64,000 nt of DNA, from assembly GCF_003054705.1 (NCBI RefSeq), contig NZ_QAYX01000025.1, positions 248,001 to 312,000 on the forward strand. Reading direction: 5' to 3'. Source of the stretch: Opitutus sp. ER46 (GTDB lineage Bacteria; Verrucomicrobiota; Verrucomicrobiia; Opitutales; Opitutaceae). Below are positions 15,615-24,368 of this stretch, in pieces. The notes under the pieces are model-generated. The model did no database searches. It had not been told where the DNA came from and was given only the letters and a program-made list of their open reading frames with translations. The translations under genes were made by a program, and so were the position numbers. Within the stretch, counting starts at the first letter, position 1. Each line of letters opens with the position of its first letter.

Positions 15615-18278
15615 TTATCCGAGCACGGCCTTCAGGACCTTCCCGAGATCGTTCACCCGGTACGGCTTCGTTAGGTAGCCGCAGAAACCCATGTCCATGT
15701 AGTGTTTGGCGATGTCGTCACTGTCGTAGCCACTGGCGACGATCGCGCGTACCTCGGGGTCGAGCTGCTTCAGCGCGATGAAGCACTCCTCGCCGCCCAT
15801 GCCGCCGACGACGGTCAGGTCCATGATCACGGCGTCGTAGGGCCGTCCGATGTTGAGGTAACGCTTGTAGAGGGTGATCGCCTCCTCGCCGTCCTTGGCC
15901 AGGTCATACTTGTAGTCCAGGCCCTGAAGCATGTTGGCGGTAAGGGCGCAGATCTTCGGGTCGTCGTCCATGAACAGGACGCGACCGGTGCCGAAGCGCA
16001 GGGAGGGAGCCTTGCGCGCCTGCAGTTCCACCGGCTTGTCCGCCTTGGGCAGGTAGACGGTGAAGGCGGTGCCGACGCCGACCTGCGTATCGAGTCCAAT
16101 CTGACCGCCATGTTTGCGGACGATGGACAGGACGGTGGCGAGGCCGAGGCCGGTGCCGTGCTTCTTGGTGGTGAAGAATGGGTCGAAGATCTTCTCGAGG
16201 AACTCGGCGGGGATGCCGGTGCCGTTGTCCCGCACCTCGAACTCGACGTAGTCCCCGGGGGCGAGATTGGGCACCTGTCCCTCGGTGAGCGTCACGTTGC
16301 CGGCGCGAATCTGGAGGCGGGGTCGGTGCGGCGGCGGCGGCATGGCCTGCAGGGCGTTGACGATGAGGTTCTGGAAGACCTGGAGAATCTGGCCGCGGTC
16401 GACCTGCACCGGTTCGATGGCCTCGGCCACGTCGAGGCTGATGGCGGCGGTGGAGCCGGCGGCGGCGATCTTGAGGGAATCGGAGAGAATGTCCTTCGCG
16501 GAGCAGACGACGCGCGTGCCGGCGCCGCCCTTGGCGAAGGCGAGCAGTTGCCGGGTGAGACCCTTGGCGGTGGTGCAGGCCTTGTCGGCTTCCTCGAGGG
16601 CGGAGTAGTCGCGGCTGTCCTTCGCGAGGGAGACGCCGCCGACGATCGTGGTGAGCAGATTGTTGAAGTCGTGGGCGATGCCGCCCGCGAGCAGGCCGAG
16701 GGACTCGAAGCGGTTGGCCTTCACGAGTTCCTCCGGCGTGAGGGTCATCTCCTCCGGATTGCGGAATACGATGACGACCCCCTGCGCCTTGGCGTCGGCG
16801 CCGAACATCGCGCGGGCGGTCCAGACGATGGGCAGGACGGGATCCGTTGGGGCGTGGCCGGCGAGGGCATCGCTGGCCACGAACCCGGGCGGCTGGTCGG
16901 CGGCGAGTGCGATCTCCACCGGATCGTCGGCGGGGCGGCCGCTGAGGCGATTGACGAGGCGGAGGGCATCGCCGAGGGGCTGGCCGCGCAGGCCGGCGGC
17001 GTCGGCGTGCAGGAGCCGGGCGGCGGTCTGATTGGCGAAGAGGATCTTGCCGCGCGGGTCGGTGACGACGACGGCTTCGGCCAGGGCGTCGAAGGCTTCC
17101 TTGGCGAGCGCGCGCGGCAGGGCGGTCGGGTCGACGCTGGCCTCGGGCGGCAGCGGCACGGCGAAGCCGACGACGCGCAGGAGCTCGCGCTTGCGGGTGA
17201 TGGTGCGCTGGAGCCCGAGCAGGACCGGGACGGGCCGGCCCTCGTGGTTGGTAAGCTGGACGGGCTCGACCGACGCGCTCTGTCCCGGGGCGCGGGCCAG
17301 AAGCCACGCGGCGGCGCCGTCGGCCGCCTGTTCCGGGGGCAGCGCGCGGGCGAAGGAGGCGAGTTCGGGCTTCAACTCGTCGGGAGCGAAGCCGAGCAGC
17401 CGGGCCCAGGCGGGCGAGAACCAGAACTGCGCCTGCGTGAAATCGAGTTCGAAGGCGGCGAGCGGGCCGGCGCTGCTGAGGTCCTGGAGCCGCGCGTCGT
17501 TGGCGAGGGAGGTCTCCTCGATCTCCTTGCGCTCGCTGACGTCGAGGTGGAAGCCCACGACGCGCTCGAGTTCGCCCGCGGGATTGAGGAGCTGCACGCC
17601 GGTGCATTGCACCCACACCCAGCGCTCGGTGCGATGGCGCATGCGAAACTCGACGCTGAAGGAACGCGGACCGGCGCCGGCCTGCGCCTTGCGGCCGAGC
17701 GTGTCTGGCGCGGCGGCGGAGTCATCCGGGTGGATCAGCTCGTGCCACGTCTCGAGCGAGTCGGTGAGCTCGTCGACAGTGTAGCCCAGCAGCTTTTTCC
17801 AGGCGGGGGAGAAGTACACCTCGTCGGCGGCGAAATTGAGGTCGAAGAAACCCGCGGCGCCGTGCTCCGCGAGCTGGCGCACAGCCTCGGCGGCCTGATC
17901 GTTGCCTGCCGGGGCGGGCGCGGAGCCGCCGGTGGCCTGGAGCGTGGCGATGAAATCGGCGCGGCCGGCATTGGCCTCCAGTCGCAGACGCACGTCGGGA
18001 CCGGCGGGAGCGAGGGTGAGGGTGACGGCACGGTTCAGCGTGCTGCCAACCAGCGCCTCCCACTGCGCCTCGAGGATGTCGGGATCGGCGGAAGTAACCT
18101 CGAATTGAAAGCGGCTGACAAAAGCGGTGCCGGTCAGCTCGACGCCCGGCCAGAGGGCCGCCGCCGTCGCGTTGGCGCCGGTGATTTGCCCGTCGCGATC
18201 AACCAGCAGCACGGCGCAGGCATCGGCGGGGAACGGCGGTTCGGGCGGAACGGTGGACGCTGAAGCAGAATCGGTCAC
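15615..18278 (-). CDS. Hybrid PAS-sensor histidine kinase with receiver
   Basis: 887 residues without membrane segments, so probably cytoplasmic. Order of domains: PAS-like (~15-110), PAS/PAC (~135-255, with [16 protein letters not shown] and [11 protein letters not shown]), a further PAS-like unit (~270-375), PAS (~395-510, [20 protein letters not shown]), then an NtrB-type kinase with H-box [12 protein letters not shown] (H536), N-box [11 protein letters not shown]-boxes RDNGTGIP and GTGLGL, and a C-terminal receiver with phosphoacceptor D820 in [10 protein letters not shown]. Its start overlaps the hemH stop by 4 bases, so the two are translated together. The signal sensed is unknown; a haem or redox ligand in a PAS domain would fit the hemH linkage, but that is inference. 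Confidence 0.88.
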   Translation of the reverse strand: MTDSASASTVPPEPPFPADACAVLLVDRDGQITGANATAAALWPGVELTGTAFVSRFQFEVTSADPDILEAQWEALVGSTLNRAVTLTLAPAGPDVRLRLEANAGRADFIATLQATGGSAPAPAGNDQAAEAVRQLAEHGAAGFFDLNFAADEVYFSPAWKKLLGYTVDELTDSLETWHELIHPDDSAAAPDTLGRKAQAGAGPRSFSVEFRMRHRTERWVWVQCTGVQLLNPAGELERVVGFHLDVSERKEIEETSLANDARLQDLSSAGPLAAFELDFTQAQFWFSPAWARLLGFAPDELKPELASFARALPPEQAADGAAAWLLARAPGQSASVEPVQLTNHEGRPVPVLLGLQRTITRKRELLRVVGFAVPLPPEASVDPTALPRALAKEAFDALAEAVVVTDPRGKILFANQTAARLLHADAAGLRGQPLGDALRLVNRLSGRPADDPVEIALAADQPPGFVASDALAGHAPTDPVLPIVWTARAMFGADAKAQGVVIVFRNPEEMTLTPEELVKANRFESLGLLAGGIAHDFNNLLTTIVGGVSLAKDSRDYSALEEADKACTTAKGLTRQLLAFAKGGAGTRVVCSAKDILSDSLKIAAAGSTAAISLDVAEAIEPVQVDRGQILQVFQNLIVNALQAMPPPPHRPRLQIRAGNVTLTEGQVPNLAPGDYVEFEVRDNGTGIPAEFLEKIFDPFFTTKKHGTGLGLATVLSIVRKHGGQIGLDTQVGVGTAFTVYLPKADKPVELQARKAPSLRFGTGRVLFMDDDPKICALTANMLQGLDYKYDLAKDGEEAITLYKRYLNIGRPYDAVIMDLTVVGGMGGEECFIALKQLDPEVRAIVASGYDSDDIAKHYMDMGFCGYLTKPYRVNDLGKVLKAVLG

Positions 18279-19309
18279 ACGTGGCTCTCAGTGAGCCAGC
18301 GCTGGGAGCGTTTGGCGAGGAAATCGATGTAGGCCGCGTGATCGTTCAGGCAAGGTATTTGAAAAAAGGATTCGCCACCGGCGCCGAGGAACGTGGCTTT
18401 CCCCTCGCCGCTGATCTCCTCGATGGTCTCGAGGCAGTCGGCCACGAATGCCGGGCACAGGATGAGCAGGCGTTTCCGGCCCTCGCCGGCGAGCCGCGCG
18501 AGCTCGTGGTCGGTGAACGGCTCCATCCAGGGCTCGCCGGGCAGGCGGGACTGGAACGAGACGGAGTGCTTGTCGGCCGGGATGCCGGCGCGCCGGGCAA
18601 ACGCGCGCGTGGTGGCGAGGCACTGGGCGCGATAGCACGTCGCGTGGAGGGGCGACGTGGTGGTGCAGCAATCCTTCACCTTCGTGCAGTGGGCGCGGGA
18701 GGAATCCGCCTTGCGCAACTGGCGCACCGGCACGCCGTGGTAGCTGAAGAGAACGTAGTCGTACGGTTGCGCGAGATGCGGGGCGGCGACGGTGTATAGC
18801 GCCTCGATGTAGTCGGCGTCCTGGAAGAACGGCTGGACGCAGTCGACGCGGAGCGACGGGGCGAGGCGGGCGGCCTCCTCGTAGACCTTCACGACGACGG
18901 TTTCCCACGAGGACATCGCGTAATGGGGGTACTGCGGGATGAGCAGGACCTGCTCGATGCCGTCCTTGGCCATCTGCGTGATGACGGAGGCGATGGACGG
19001 CTGGCCGTAGCGCATCGCGAGGTAAACCGGAGTGCCGTTGCCGAGCTCGTCCTGCAGTTTACGCTGCACGCTCACGGAGGTGACGATCAGCGGCGATCCC
19101 TCGCGGGTCCAAATCTGTTCATAGGCGTGGGCGGACTTCTTGGGACGGACGCGCAGAATGATGCCCTCGAGCAGGAGCCAGCGGAGCGGGGCCGGGTAGT
19201 CGATCACGCGTTCGTCGCCCAGGAATTCGCGCAGGTAGTTTCGGACGTCGGGAACAGCGGTGGAGGCGGGCGAGCCGAGGTTGACGAGGAGGATCGCGCG
19301 GTTGGGCAT
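18275..19309 (-). CDS. hemH: Ferrochelatase
   Basis: Inserts Fe2+ into protoporphyrin IX, the last step of haem synthesis. 344 residues, the normal bacterial length. Family marks: LLVNLGSP at the start, LRWLLLEGIILRVRPKKSAHAY, the metal-site histidine in FSYHGVP (H191), and the C-terminal GGESFFQIPCLNDH. Between residues 208 and 230 there is a dense cysteine group (C208, C214, C215, C225, C230); some ferrochelatases carry a [2Fe-2S] cluster, so cluster binding is possible but unproven here. It is first in a two-gene unit with the hybrid kinase. Confidence 0.93.
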   Translation of the reverse strand: MPNRAILLVNLGSPASTAVPDVRNYLREFLGDERVIDYPAPLRWLLLEGIILRVRPKKSAHAYEQIWTREGSPLIVTSVSVQRKLQDELGNGTPVYLAMRYGQPSIASVITQMAKDGIEQVLLIPQYPHYAMSSWETVVVKVYEEAARLAPSLRVDCVQPFFQDADYIEALYTVAAPHLAQPYDYVLFSYHGVPVRQLRKADSSRAHCTKVKDCCTTTSPLHATCYRAQCLATTRAFARRAGIPADKHSVSFQSRLPGEPWMEPFTDHELARLAGEGRKRLLILCPAFVADCLETIEEISGEGKATFLGAGGESFFQIPCLNDHAAYIDFLAKRSQRWLTESHV

Positions 19310-19427
19310 GGAACGGAGATTTCTCTCGAGAAACGCTGGGAAGTCAAACGGCCGGGCGGGTCGGAATCCGTCCGTGATGCGGCGGAGATTGCGCAGTGAG
19401 GCGGCCCGCGGCGGCGAGACGAGCCGG

Positions 19428-19658
19428 CTAGATGCGAGCGCGAACGAGAAGGTCGGCGGCCGTGAGGTCGAGAGCGCCGGCGAGCCGGCGCAGCGTGTCG
19501 AGCGAGACCATGCGCTGGCCGCGCTCGATTTCGCCGACGTAGGTGAGGCTCAGCGAGGCGCCCGAGGCCAGCTGCTGCTGCGTGAAACCGCGGGCCTTGC
19601 GCTCGGTCCGGAGCGTTTGTCCGAACTGGCGTTGGAGCTTGGCGGCGTAGTCAGGCAC
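19428..19658 (-). CDS. Small XRE-family HTH regulator
   Basis: 76 residues, nearly all of it a Cro/CI-type helix-turn-helix (residues ~10-68: FGQTLRTERKARGFTQQQLA, then SLTYVGEIERGQRMVSLDTL). There is no effector domain. The length is typical of stand-alone XRE regulators. It lies between hemH and the matrixin gene on the same strand with gaps of 118 and 57 bases, so it is probably its own unit. Its targets cannot be told. Confidence 0.82.
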   Translation of the reverse strand: MPDYAAKLQRQFGQTLRTERKARGFTQQQLASGASLSLTYVGEIERGQRMVSLDTLRRLAGALDLTAADLLVRARI

Positions 19659-19715
19659 GGTTTTGCCACCGTGCCAGCGGGTCGGGGGCTGCCAAGCGGA
19701 TTTTCCACGGCGGGC

Positions 19716-21179
19716 TCACGGGGCGGCGTCGTAGATTTCGCCAAGCACCGGGCCGGTCGTGTCGCCGACGCCGGTGATGACGACCGTGTAGGAACCCGGC
19801 GCGAGGGTGACGAGCACCGCAGCGTCGCGGCTGCCGGGAGTGAGGGCGAAGGCCTGCGTGACGCTAACGGCGCTGCTCATCTCGGCGGAGGACTGCCAGT
19901 CGTCGTTGGTCACGAATGGCGTGCTCTCGCCGAGGCGGTAGATCGCGAGCTGCGGATTGGCCATGGGGCTCGGGACGTTGAACGCGCTGAGGAACGGGCC
20001 GACGGCGCGGACGAGGAGTTTTTTGCGAACGTTCTCGGCGCCCTGGACGGTGAAGCCCACGACGAGCGCCTGCTCGCCGCGGCCGGATTCACCGAGGGTG
20101 GAGACGTTGACGAGTTGGCCGTCGGCGGCGCTTGTGCCGAGGTCGTACACTTCCGCGAGCGCGAGGCCGCTGCCGCCGGATGTCCCCGGCGTAATGCGGG
20201 CGGTGTAGGCGGTGGGAGTGAGCGGAAGCTGGAGGGCGGCATCGGGCGAGGCCGAGGCGAGCGGGAAGGCGCCGATGGCTTGGAAGGTCGAGGCGAGCTG
20301 GGGCGTCTGGCCCCAGTTGTCGTTGCTGCCGACAGCCTGGGACCCGGCCTGGGCGATGACGGTGAGCTGCGGGTCGGCGAGCGGGTTGGTCACACCGTAC
20401 TCGCGGAGCGCCGGGCCGACGCCGCGGACGAGAATGTTGCGCTGGGTGGACCCACGCAGGACGAAGCCGGCGGTGAGTGCGCCACCGGGGCCGACGAAGC
20501 CGCGGCTCGAGAGATTCACGAGCCGGCCGCCGGCGATGATGCCGGGCGGCGGCGGCGTGGTCGCGGCCGCGCCATAGAGCGCCTGGGCGCCGCTGATGTC
20601 GTCGGTGGCGAGCGCGTCGAGGTTGCTCACCCTGCTGTTCATGATCGCGGTGACGCTCTGGTTGTTCTGATCGGGATGTCCGAGGCCGAGGGCGTGGCCG
20701 AACTCGTGGAGGGCGACGCGATGAAAATCGAAGGTGGTGCCACCGCTGTAGCGCGTGGCGCCGCGGTAGGAATCCCACTTCAGGTTGCGGTTGAAGATCA
20801 CGTCAGTCTCGACGGTCTGCCCGCGGCTGGACGTGTAGGTGAGGGTGACCGCGAGGACGCCGGTGCCCCAGGCCTCGCCATAGACGGTGTCACTGAAGAA
20901 CACGTTGTTGATGCGGTTGCCCTGGGCCTGGACCGCGGTGGAGCCACGGATGGCGGCGAACTGCATGCCGGTGATCAGGCGATTCCAGGTCGCTAGCGCG
21001 TCCTCGGCGGAGGCGTCCCACGAGGCGTTGCCGTCGGCGAGCGCGAGGGGCGTGGGGCCGAGTTGGAGCTGCATGGGAACCGTGCCGGCGGGCCACTTGG
21101 AGCTGTTCAACGTGTACGCCGGAAGGGCGGGCACGGCGGCGAAGAGCGTGGCCGCGAGGAAAATCAGACGGAGGCGCAT
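19716..21179 (-). CDS. Secreted matrixin-type metalloprotease with two C-terminal beta repeats
   Basis: 487 residues. A signal peptide (1-21, ending LPAYT), then a metzincin catalytic domain with the full zinc motif HEFGHALGLGH (H158, E159, H162, H168) and a downstream Met-turn at M180 (AIMNSR). After a Pro-rich hinge (~209-213) come two copies of a ~125-residue unit with RGVGPALREYGV/RAVGPFLSAFNV, NDNWGQ/NDDWQS and ALAEVYD/VLGEIYD. I have seen this unit type mostly on secreted Verrucomicrobiota proteins; it may bind the surface or substrate. I start at ATG 21179, the only start that gives a signal peptide. The gene upstream ends 7 bases before, so they are probably cotranscribed. Confidence 0.85.
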   Translation of the reverse strand: MRLRLIFLAATLFAAVPALPAYTLNSSKWPAGTVPMQLQLGPTPLALADGNASWDASAEDALATWNRLITGMQFAAIRGSTAVQAQGNRINNVFFSDTVYGEAWGTGVLAVTLTYTSSRGQTVETDVIFNRNLKWDSYRGATRYSGGTTFDFHRVALHEFGHALGLGHPDQNNQSVTAIMNSRVSNLDALATDDISGAQALYGAAATTPPPPGIIAGGRLVNLSSRGFVGPGGALTAGFVLRGSTQRNILVRGVGPALREYGVTNPLADPQLTVIAQAGSQAVGSNDNWGQTPQLASTFQAIGAFPLASASPDAALQLPLTPTAYTARITPGTSGGSGLALAEVYDLGTSAADGQLVNVSTLGESGRGEQALVVGFTVQGAENVRKKLLVRAVGPFLSAFNVPSPMANPQLAIYRLGESTPFVTNDDWQSSAEMSSAVSVTQAFALTPGSRDAAVLVTLAPGSYTVVITGVGDTTGPVLGEIYDAAP

Positions 21180-21186
21180 GGCGGGA

Positions 21187-21882
21187 TCAGCGTTGGCGGG
21201 GCAGGCGTTGCTGCTGACGGGTGAGTTCGGCGGTGATGCGGGCCTCGAACAGTTCGGGCGAGAGGGCGCGGTCGGCGTGGCGCGGTGCGGAGGCGGCGGG
21301 CTCGTGTTCGGTCGCGGGCAACGAAACATCCTCCGTGGACTCGACGGGCGTCTCGTCGTCGCGGGCGACGTACTGCCGATGCTCGGCGGCGTCGGTACGG
21401 AGCCGGTAGCGGCCGTGGCCGAAGCGGACGAGCGGGCAGAATTGGAGGCCGTTGGCGGCGACGAAGAGGATCTCGGGCTCGCCGACGGTGAACGTGGGCA
21501 TGCCGGCGACGCGGAGGGAGTCCTCGCCAACGGTGCCGCCGAGGAACTCGAGCGTGACGACGCGGTCGGGCGCGCCCTTGAGGGTCTTTTCGATGCTGAA
21601 GGTGACGAACGTCTTGATGATGCGGCCCTGGGGGCGGTCGACCCAGCGCGACTCGACGCCGGTCACAACGCCGCGGGCGATCACCTGGGCTTCGCCGACG
21701 AGTTCGCTGAAGGAGGGCGGGGTGACGCTCGTGGCGTGCGCGCCGGCGGAGGTGCCGAGGAGGACGGCGCAGAGGCAGGACATCTGCCACGCCTGCTGCC
21801 GGCGGCGGCGCCGCCGTCGGAGCCGGTCAACGAAAGTGAGCAAGCCGGACGGAGCGGCGGAGAGAAACGATGGCCAACGCAT
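21187..21882 (-). CDS. Secreted protein of unknown function, matrixin partner
   Basis: About 231 residues from the ATG at 21882 (in-frame alternatives at 21921 and 21783). An unusually basic run of eight arginines precedes a hydrophobic stretch (MSCLCAVLLGTSAGAHATS), which together look like a long signal peptide. The following ~120 residues form a strand-rich region (VIARGVVTGVESRW, DRVVTLEFLGGTVGED, EILFVAANG). The C-terminal third is acidic/Pro-rich and probably disordered. I recognise no family. It is immediately upstream of the metalloprotease gene and could be its substrate, inhibitor or chaperone; this is inferred only from position. Confidence 0.65.
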   Translation of the reverse strand: MRWPSFLSAAPSGLLTFVDRLRRRRRRRQQAWQMSCLCAVLLGTSAGAHATSVTPPSFSELVGEAQVIARGVVTGVESRWVDRPQGRIIKTFVTFSIEKTLKGAPDRVVTLEFLGGTVGEDSLRVAGMPTFTVGEPEILFVAANGLQFCPLVRFGHGRYRLRTDAAEHRQYVARDDETPVESTEDVSLPATEHEPAASAPRHADRALSPELFEARITAELTRQQQRLPRQR

Positions 21883-22121
21883 GAGGGCGGCGAAGGCAGG
21901 AGGCGGCCGGGGGCCGGGCAAGTGATTTGCCGGGTTGCCGGGCGCGTGGTTTTGCGGACTCCCAGCCGCCGGGGACTTACGCGCGTCTTTTCCGGCGCGG
22001 CGAAAAATCCGCGGCGTCGGACAAACACTGACAAAGCCGTTTTCGCCGCGCGAAAACGGAAAGGGACGTGATGGAGAACGGCCGAGGGCGAACGGAGAAG
22101 GAGGGCCAAACCGGGGCGGCG

Positions 22122-22183
22122 GAGTATCCGGACATTATCCGGGAGTATCCGGACATTATGGCCGAGTATCTGGACATTATCCC
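22122..22183. repeat. Three tandem 21-bp repeats (GAGTATCYGGACATTAT core)
   Basis: The 17-base core occurs at 22122, 22143 and 22164, exactly 21 bases apart, with one C-to-T change in the third copy. The surrounding interval (21883-22256) contains no gene. A two-helical-turn period suggests protein binding on one DNA face. Multiple short repeats also occur at the ends of IS21-type elements, so this may be a leftover element end next to the decayed SIR2-like gene; I see no transposase. Confidence 0.7.
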
Positions 22184-22256
22184 GTAACGTGCCGGGAATT
22201 GGGCGGTTATAATTGCAGCCCTCGGGCCCTCGTCATCGAGGCCTGGGTGCTCCTGG

Positions 22257-22749
22257 TCACCGGCCGGCGAGGGTGGCGACGAAACGGGCAATGCAGTGGC
22301 GGCCGTCGCAGAGGGCGCGCCCGTTCAGCCCCGGCGCCATGGAGGAGTTGCATGAAGTTGCGGGCGGCGTGGGGCGAGGGATCGACGATCACCAACTCGG
22401 ACCGGGGGCGGCAGGTGGTGCGGAGGAAGTGTTTCATCGTGAGGTCGCTGCTCGGGAGCGAGTAGCCCATGGCGATGATGCGCCGGGCGCGCTGGAGTGC
22501 CTCGCCGGCTTCGAACCACAAGGCGCGGTTGTCGGCCGTGGTGATCCAGAGCTTCGCCTGTTTGAGGAAGGAAAGCGCGTAGGCGAAGTTCTCGCGCATC
22601 ATCCGGCACACGGCGGGCGGGATGCGGCGGGCACGACGGCGCCGCAGCACGCGGGCGGCGAGCCCCTGCAGCAGCGGCATCGCCGGGGAGATCGCGCGGG
22701 CGAACCCGGCGCCGAGCAGGAAGACGTCGGAGGAAGGCGCGGCGTGCAT
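22257..22749 (-). pseudogene. Decayed SIR2-like domain gene
   Basis: Starting at 22749 the frame gives DVFLLGAGFARAISPAMPLL, the nucleotide-binding start of SIR2-like proteins found in defence systems. After only ~55 residues it jumps to the C-terminal part, RARRIIAMGYSLPSSDL and ELVIVDPSPHAARNFMQLL. Most of the catalytic middle is missing, so a large in-frame deletion has probably occurred. Near the end, a run of four C (22329-22332) shifts the frame: with three C the reading continues HGAGLNGRALCDGRHCIARF and stops at 22257-22259, a more natural C-terminus. The uncorrected frame runs on to 22207 with Arg/Pro-rich junk. Both the deletion and the frameshift say it is not functional. Confidence 0.7.
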
Positions 22750-23165
22750 GGCGCTGCGACCATCGTCCCGGGGCGGGTTCGACGGGTGTCAGGACGCGTG
22801 GGTTTTGCCCGTCGCAAAAGGCCATCGGAGAACGTCCGGGCCCCGTTTGGGGGCGCGCGGCCGACGGATACTTTACGGTCATGCTGGCGGCTGAGTGACG
22901 CGGGGCGGCGGCGCCCTTTGAGAACAGCTGCGGTTGCGGCGATCCAATGCTTTCAGGACGCGCGGCCGTGTTGTCCATTGCACCCCTCTCCCTATCCCCT
23001 GCTTTCGTCGTGGCCGGTCCTGGCGTGCTTTGTCGCGCGGCGGACGCGTGGCCACGGCCGAGAGATGTATTGCGTCGGCCGGGACGCGATTGTTTCATCC
23101 CGCGCCCTATCGACCCGTGCCGGCGCCCTCCGGCGATGACGTGCGTTGTCCCCTTTTCGCCCCTC
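22750..23165. other. 416-bp interval without a recognisable gene
   Basis: Between the SIR2-like remnant and the aldose epimerase gene. Frames here are short and overlap on both strands with no domain signature. It should contain the promoter of the epimerase-symporter unit; no convincing boxes or terminator were seen. Confidence 0.5.
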
Positions 23166-24320
23166 ATGAAAACGATCATGCCATTCCTGCGGTGCAGCGC
23201 GCTCGCGCTGACCGCCTCGATCGCGGTGCTGAGCGCACCCGCGTGTTCCGCCGCCAACGTGAAGTCGTTTGGCAAGCTGCCGGACGGCCGTGAAGCGCAC
23301 CTCTACACGCTGCAAAATGCCAGCGGCTTCCGCGCCGACATCAGCGACTTCGGCGGCATCGTGGTCAGCCTGTATGTGGCGGACAAAAACGGAAAGCTGG
23401 CGGATGTCTCTCTTGGTTTCGACAACGCGGCGGACTACTTGCTGAAGAAGGCGCCGTATTTCGGCGCGCTGATCGGCCGCTACGGCAACCGCATCGCGCA
23501 CGGCAAGTTCACGCTCGACGGCCAGACGTACTCGCTCCCGCTGAACGACAAGCCCGGCAACATTCCCTGCTCGCTGCACGGCGGCGACGTCGGCTTCGAC
23601 AAGGTTCTCTGGACCGCGAAGCCCGCTACGATCGAGGGCAACCCGGCGCTCGTCCTCACCTACGTGAGCAAGGACGGCGAGATGGGCTATCCCGGCACGC
23701 TGACGGTCGAGGTGACCTACTCGGTGACGCCGAAGAACGAACTGCGCATCGATTACAAGGCGACGACCGACAAGGCGACGCCGGTGAACCTGACGAACCA
23801 CACGTATTTCAACCTGAAAGGGGAGGGCAACGGCTCGATCCTCGACCACGTGCTGATGATGAAGGCGGCGAAAACGACCCCGGTGAACGCGGGCCTGATC
23901 CCGACCGGCGAGATCGTACCGGTGGCCGGCACGCCGCTCGACTTCACCACGCCGCACGCGATCGGTGAGCGCATCAACGTTCCGAACGAGCAGCTGAAGT
24001 TCGGCGGCGGCTACGACCACAACTGGGTGCTCGACAACCAGAGCGGCAAGCTGGAGCTCGTCGCGACGCTGCATGAGCCCGCGTCGGGTCGTTTCATGGA
24101 GGTGTTCACGACCGAGCCCGGGCTGCAGTTCTACTGCGGCAACTTCCTGGACGGCACCCTGGTCGGCAAGAGCGGCAAGGCCTACGGCCACCGCAGCGGC
24201 CTGTGCCTCGAGACGCAGCACTATCCCGACTCGCCGAATCAGCCGAGCTTCCCGAGCACGATCCTGCGGCCGGGCGAGACGCTGAAGAGCACCACCCTTT
24301 ACCGCTTCAGCGCAAAATAA
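23166..24320 (+). CDS. galM: Secreted aldose 1-epimerase
   Basis: Interconverts alpha and beta anomers of free aldoses. 384 residues; the first ~30 (FLRCSALALTASIAVLSAPA) are a signal peptide, so it acts outside the cytoplasm, where released sugars occur. GalM-family residues: RYGNRIAHGKF (105-115), H138 in SLHGG, the catalytic-acid histidine H202 in NLTNHTYFNL and the base E349 in CLETQHYPDSPN. ATG 23166 is chosen because it gives the signal peptide. It is followed after 48 bases by the sugar symporter and faces the arabinose operon, so arabinose is a likely substrate. Confidence 0.92.
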   Translation: MKTIMPFLRCSALALTASIAVLSAPACSAANVKSFGKLPDGREAHLYTLQNASGFRADISDFGGIVVSLYVADKNGKLADVSLGFDNAADYLLKKAPYFGALIGRYGNRIAHGKFTLDGQTYSLPLNDKPGNIPCSLHGGDVGFDKVLWTAKPATIEGNPALVLTYVSKDGEMGYPGTLTVEVTYSVTPKNELRIDYKATTDKATPVNLTNHTYFNLKGEGNGSILDHVLMMKAAKTTPVNAGLIPTGEIVPVAGTPLDFTTPHAIGERINVPNEQLKFGGGYDHNWVLDNQSGKLELVATLHEPASGRFMEVFTTEPGLQFYCGNFLDGTLVGKSGKAYGHRSGLCLETQHYPDSPNQPSFPSTILRPGETLKSTTLYRFSAK

Positions 24321-24368
24321 CCGTCCCCCGGGCCATCGGCTTCTTCGTCTTCTTACCTCCGCCTCGAT

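Noticed and set aside
22122-22183. Possible CRISPR array
   Set aside because: Repeats are only 17 bases with 4-base gaps, no unique spacers and no cas genes nearby.
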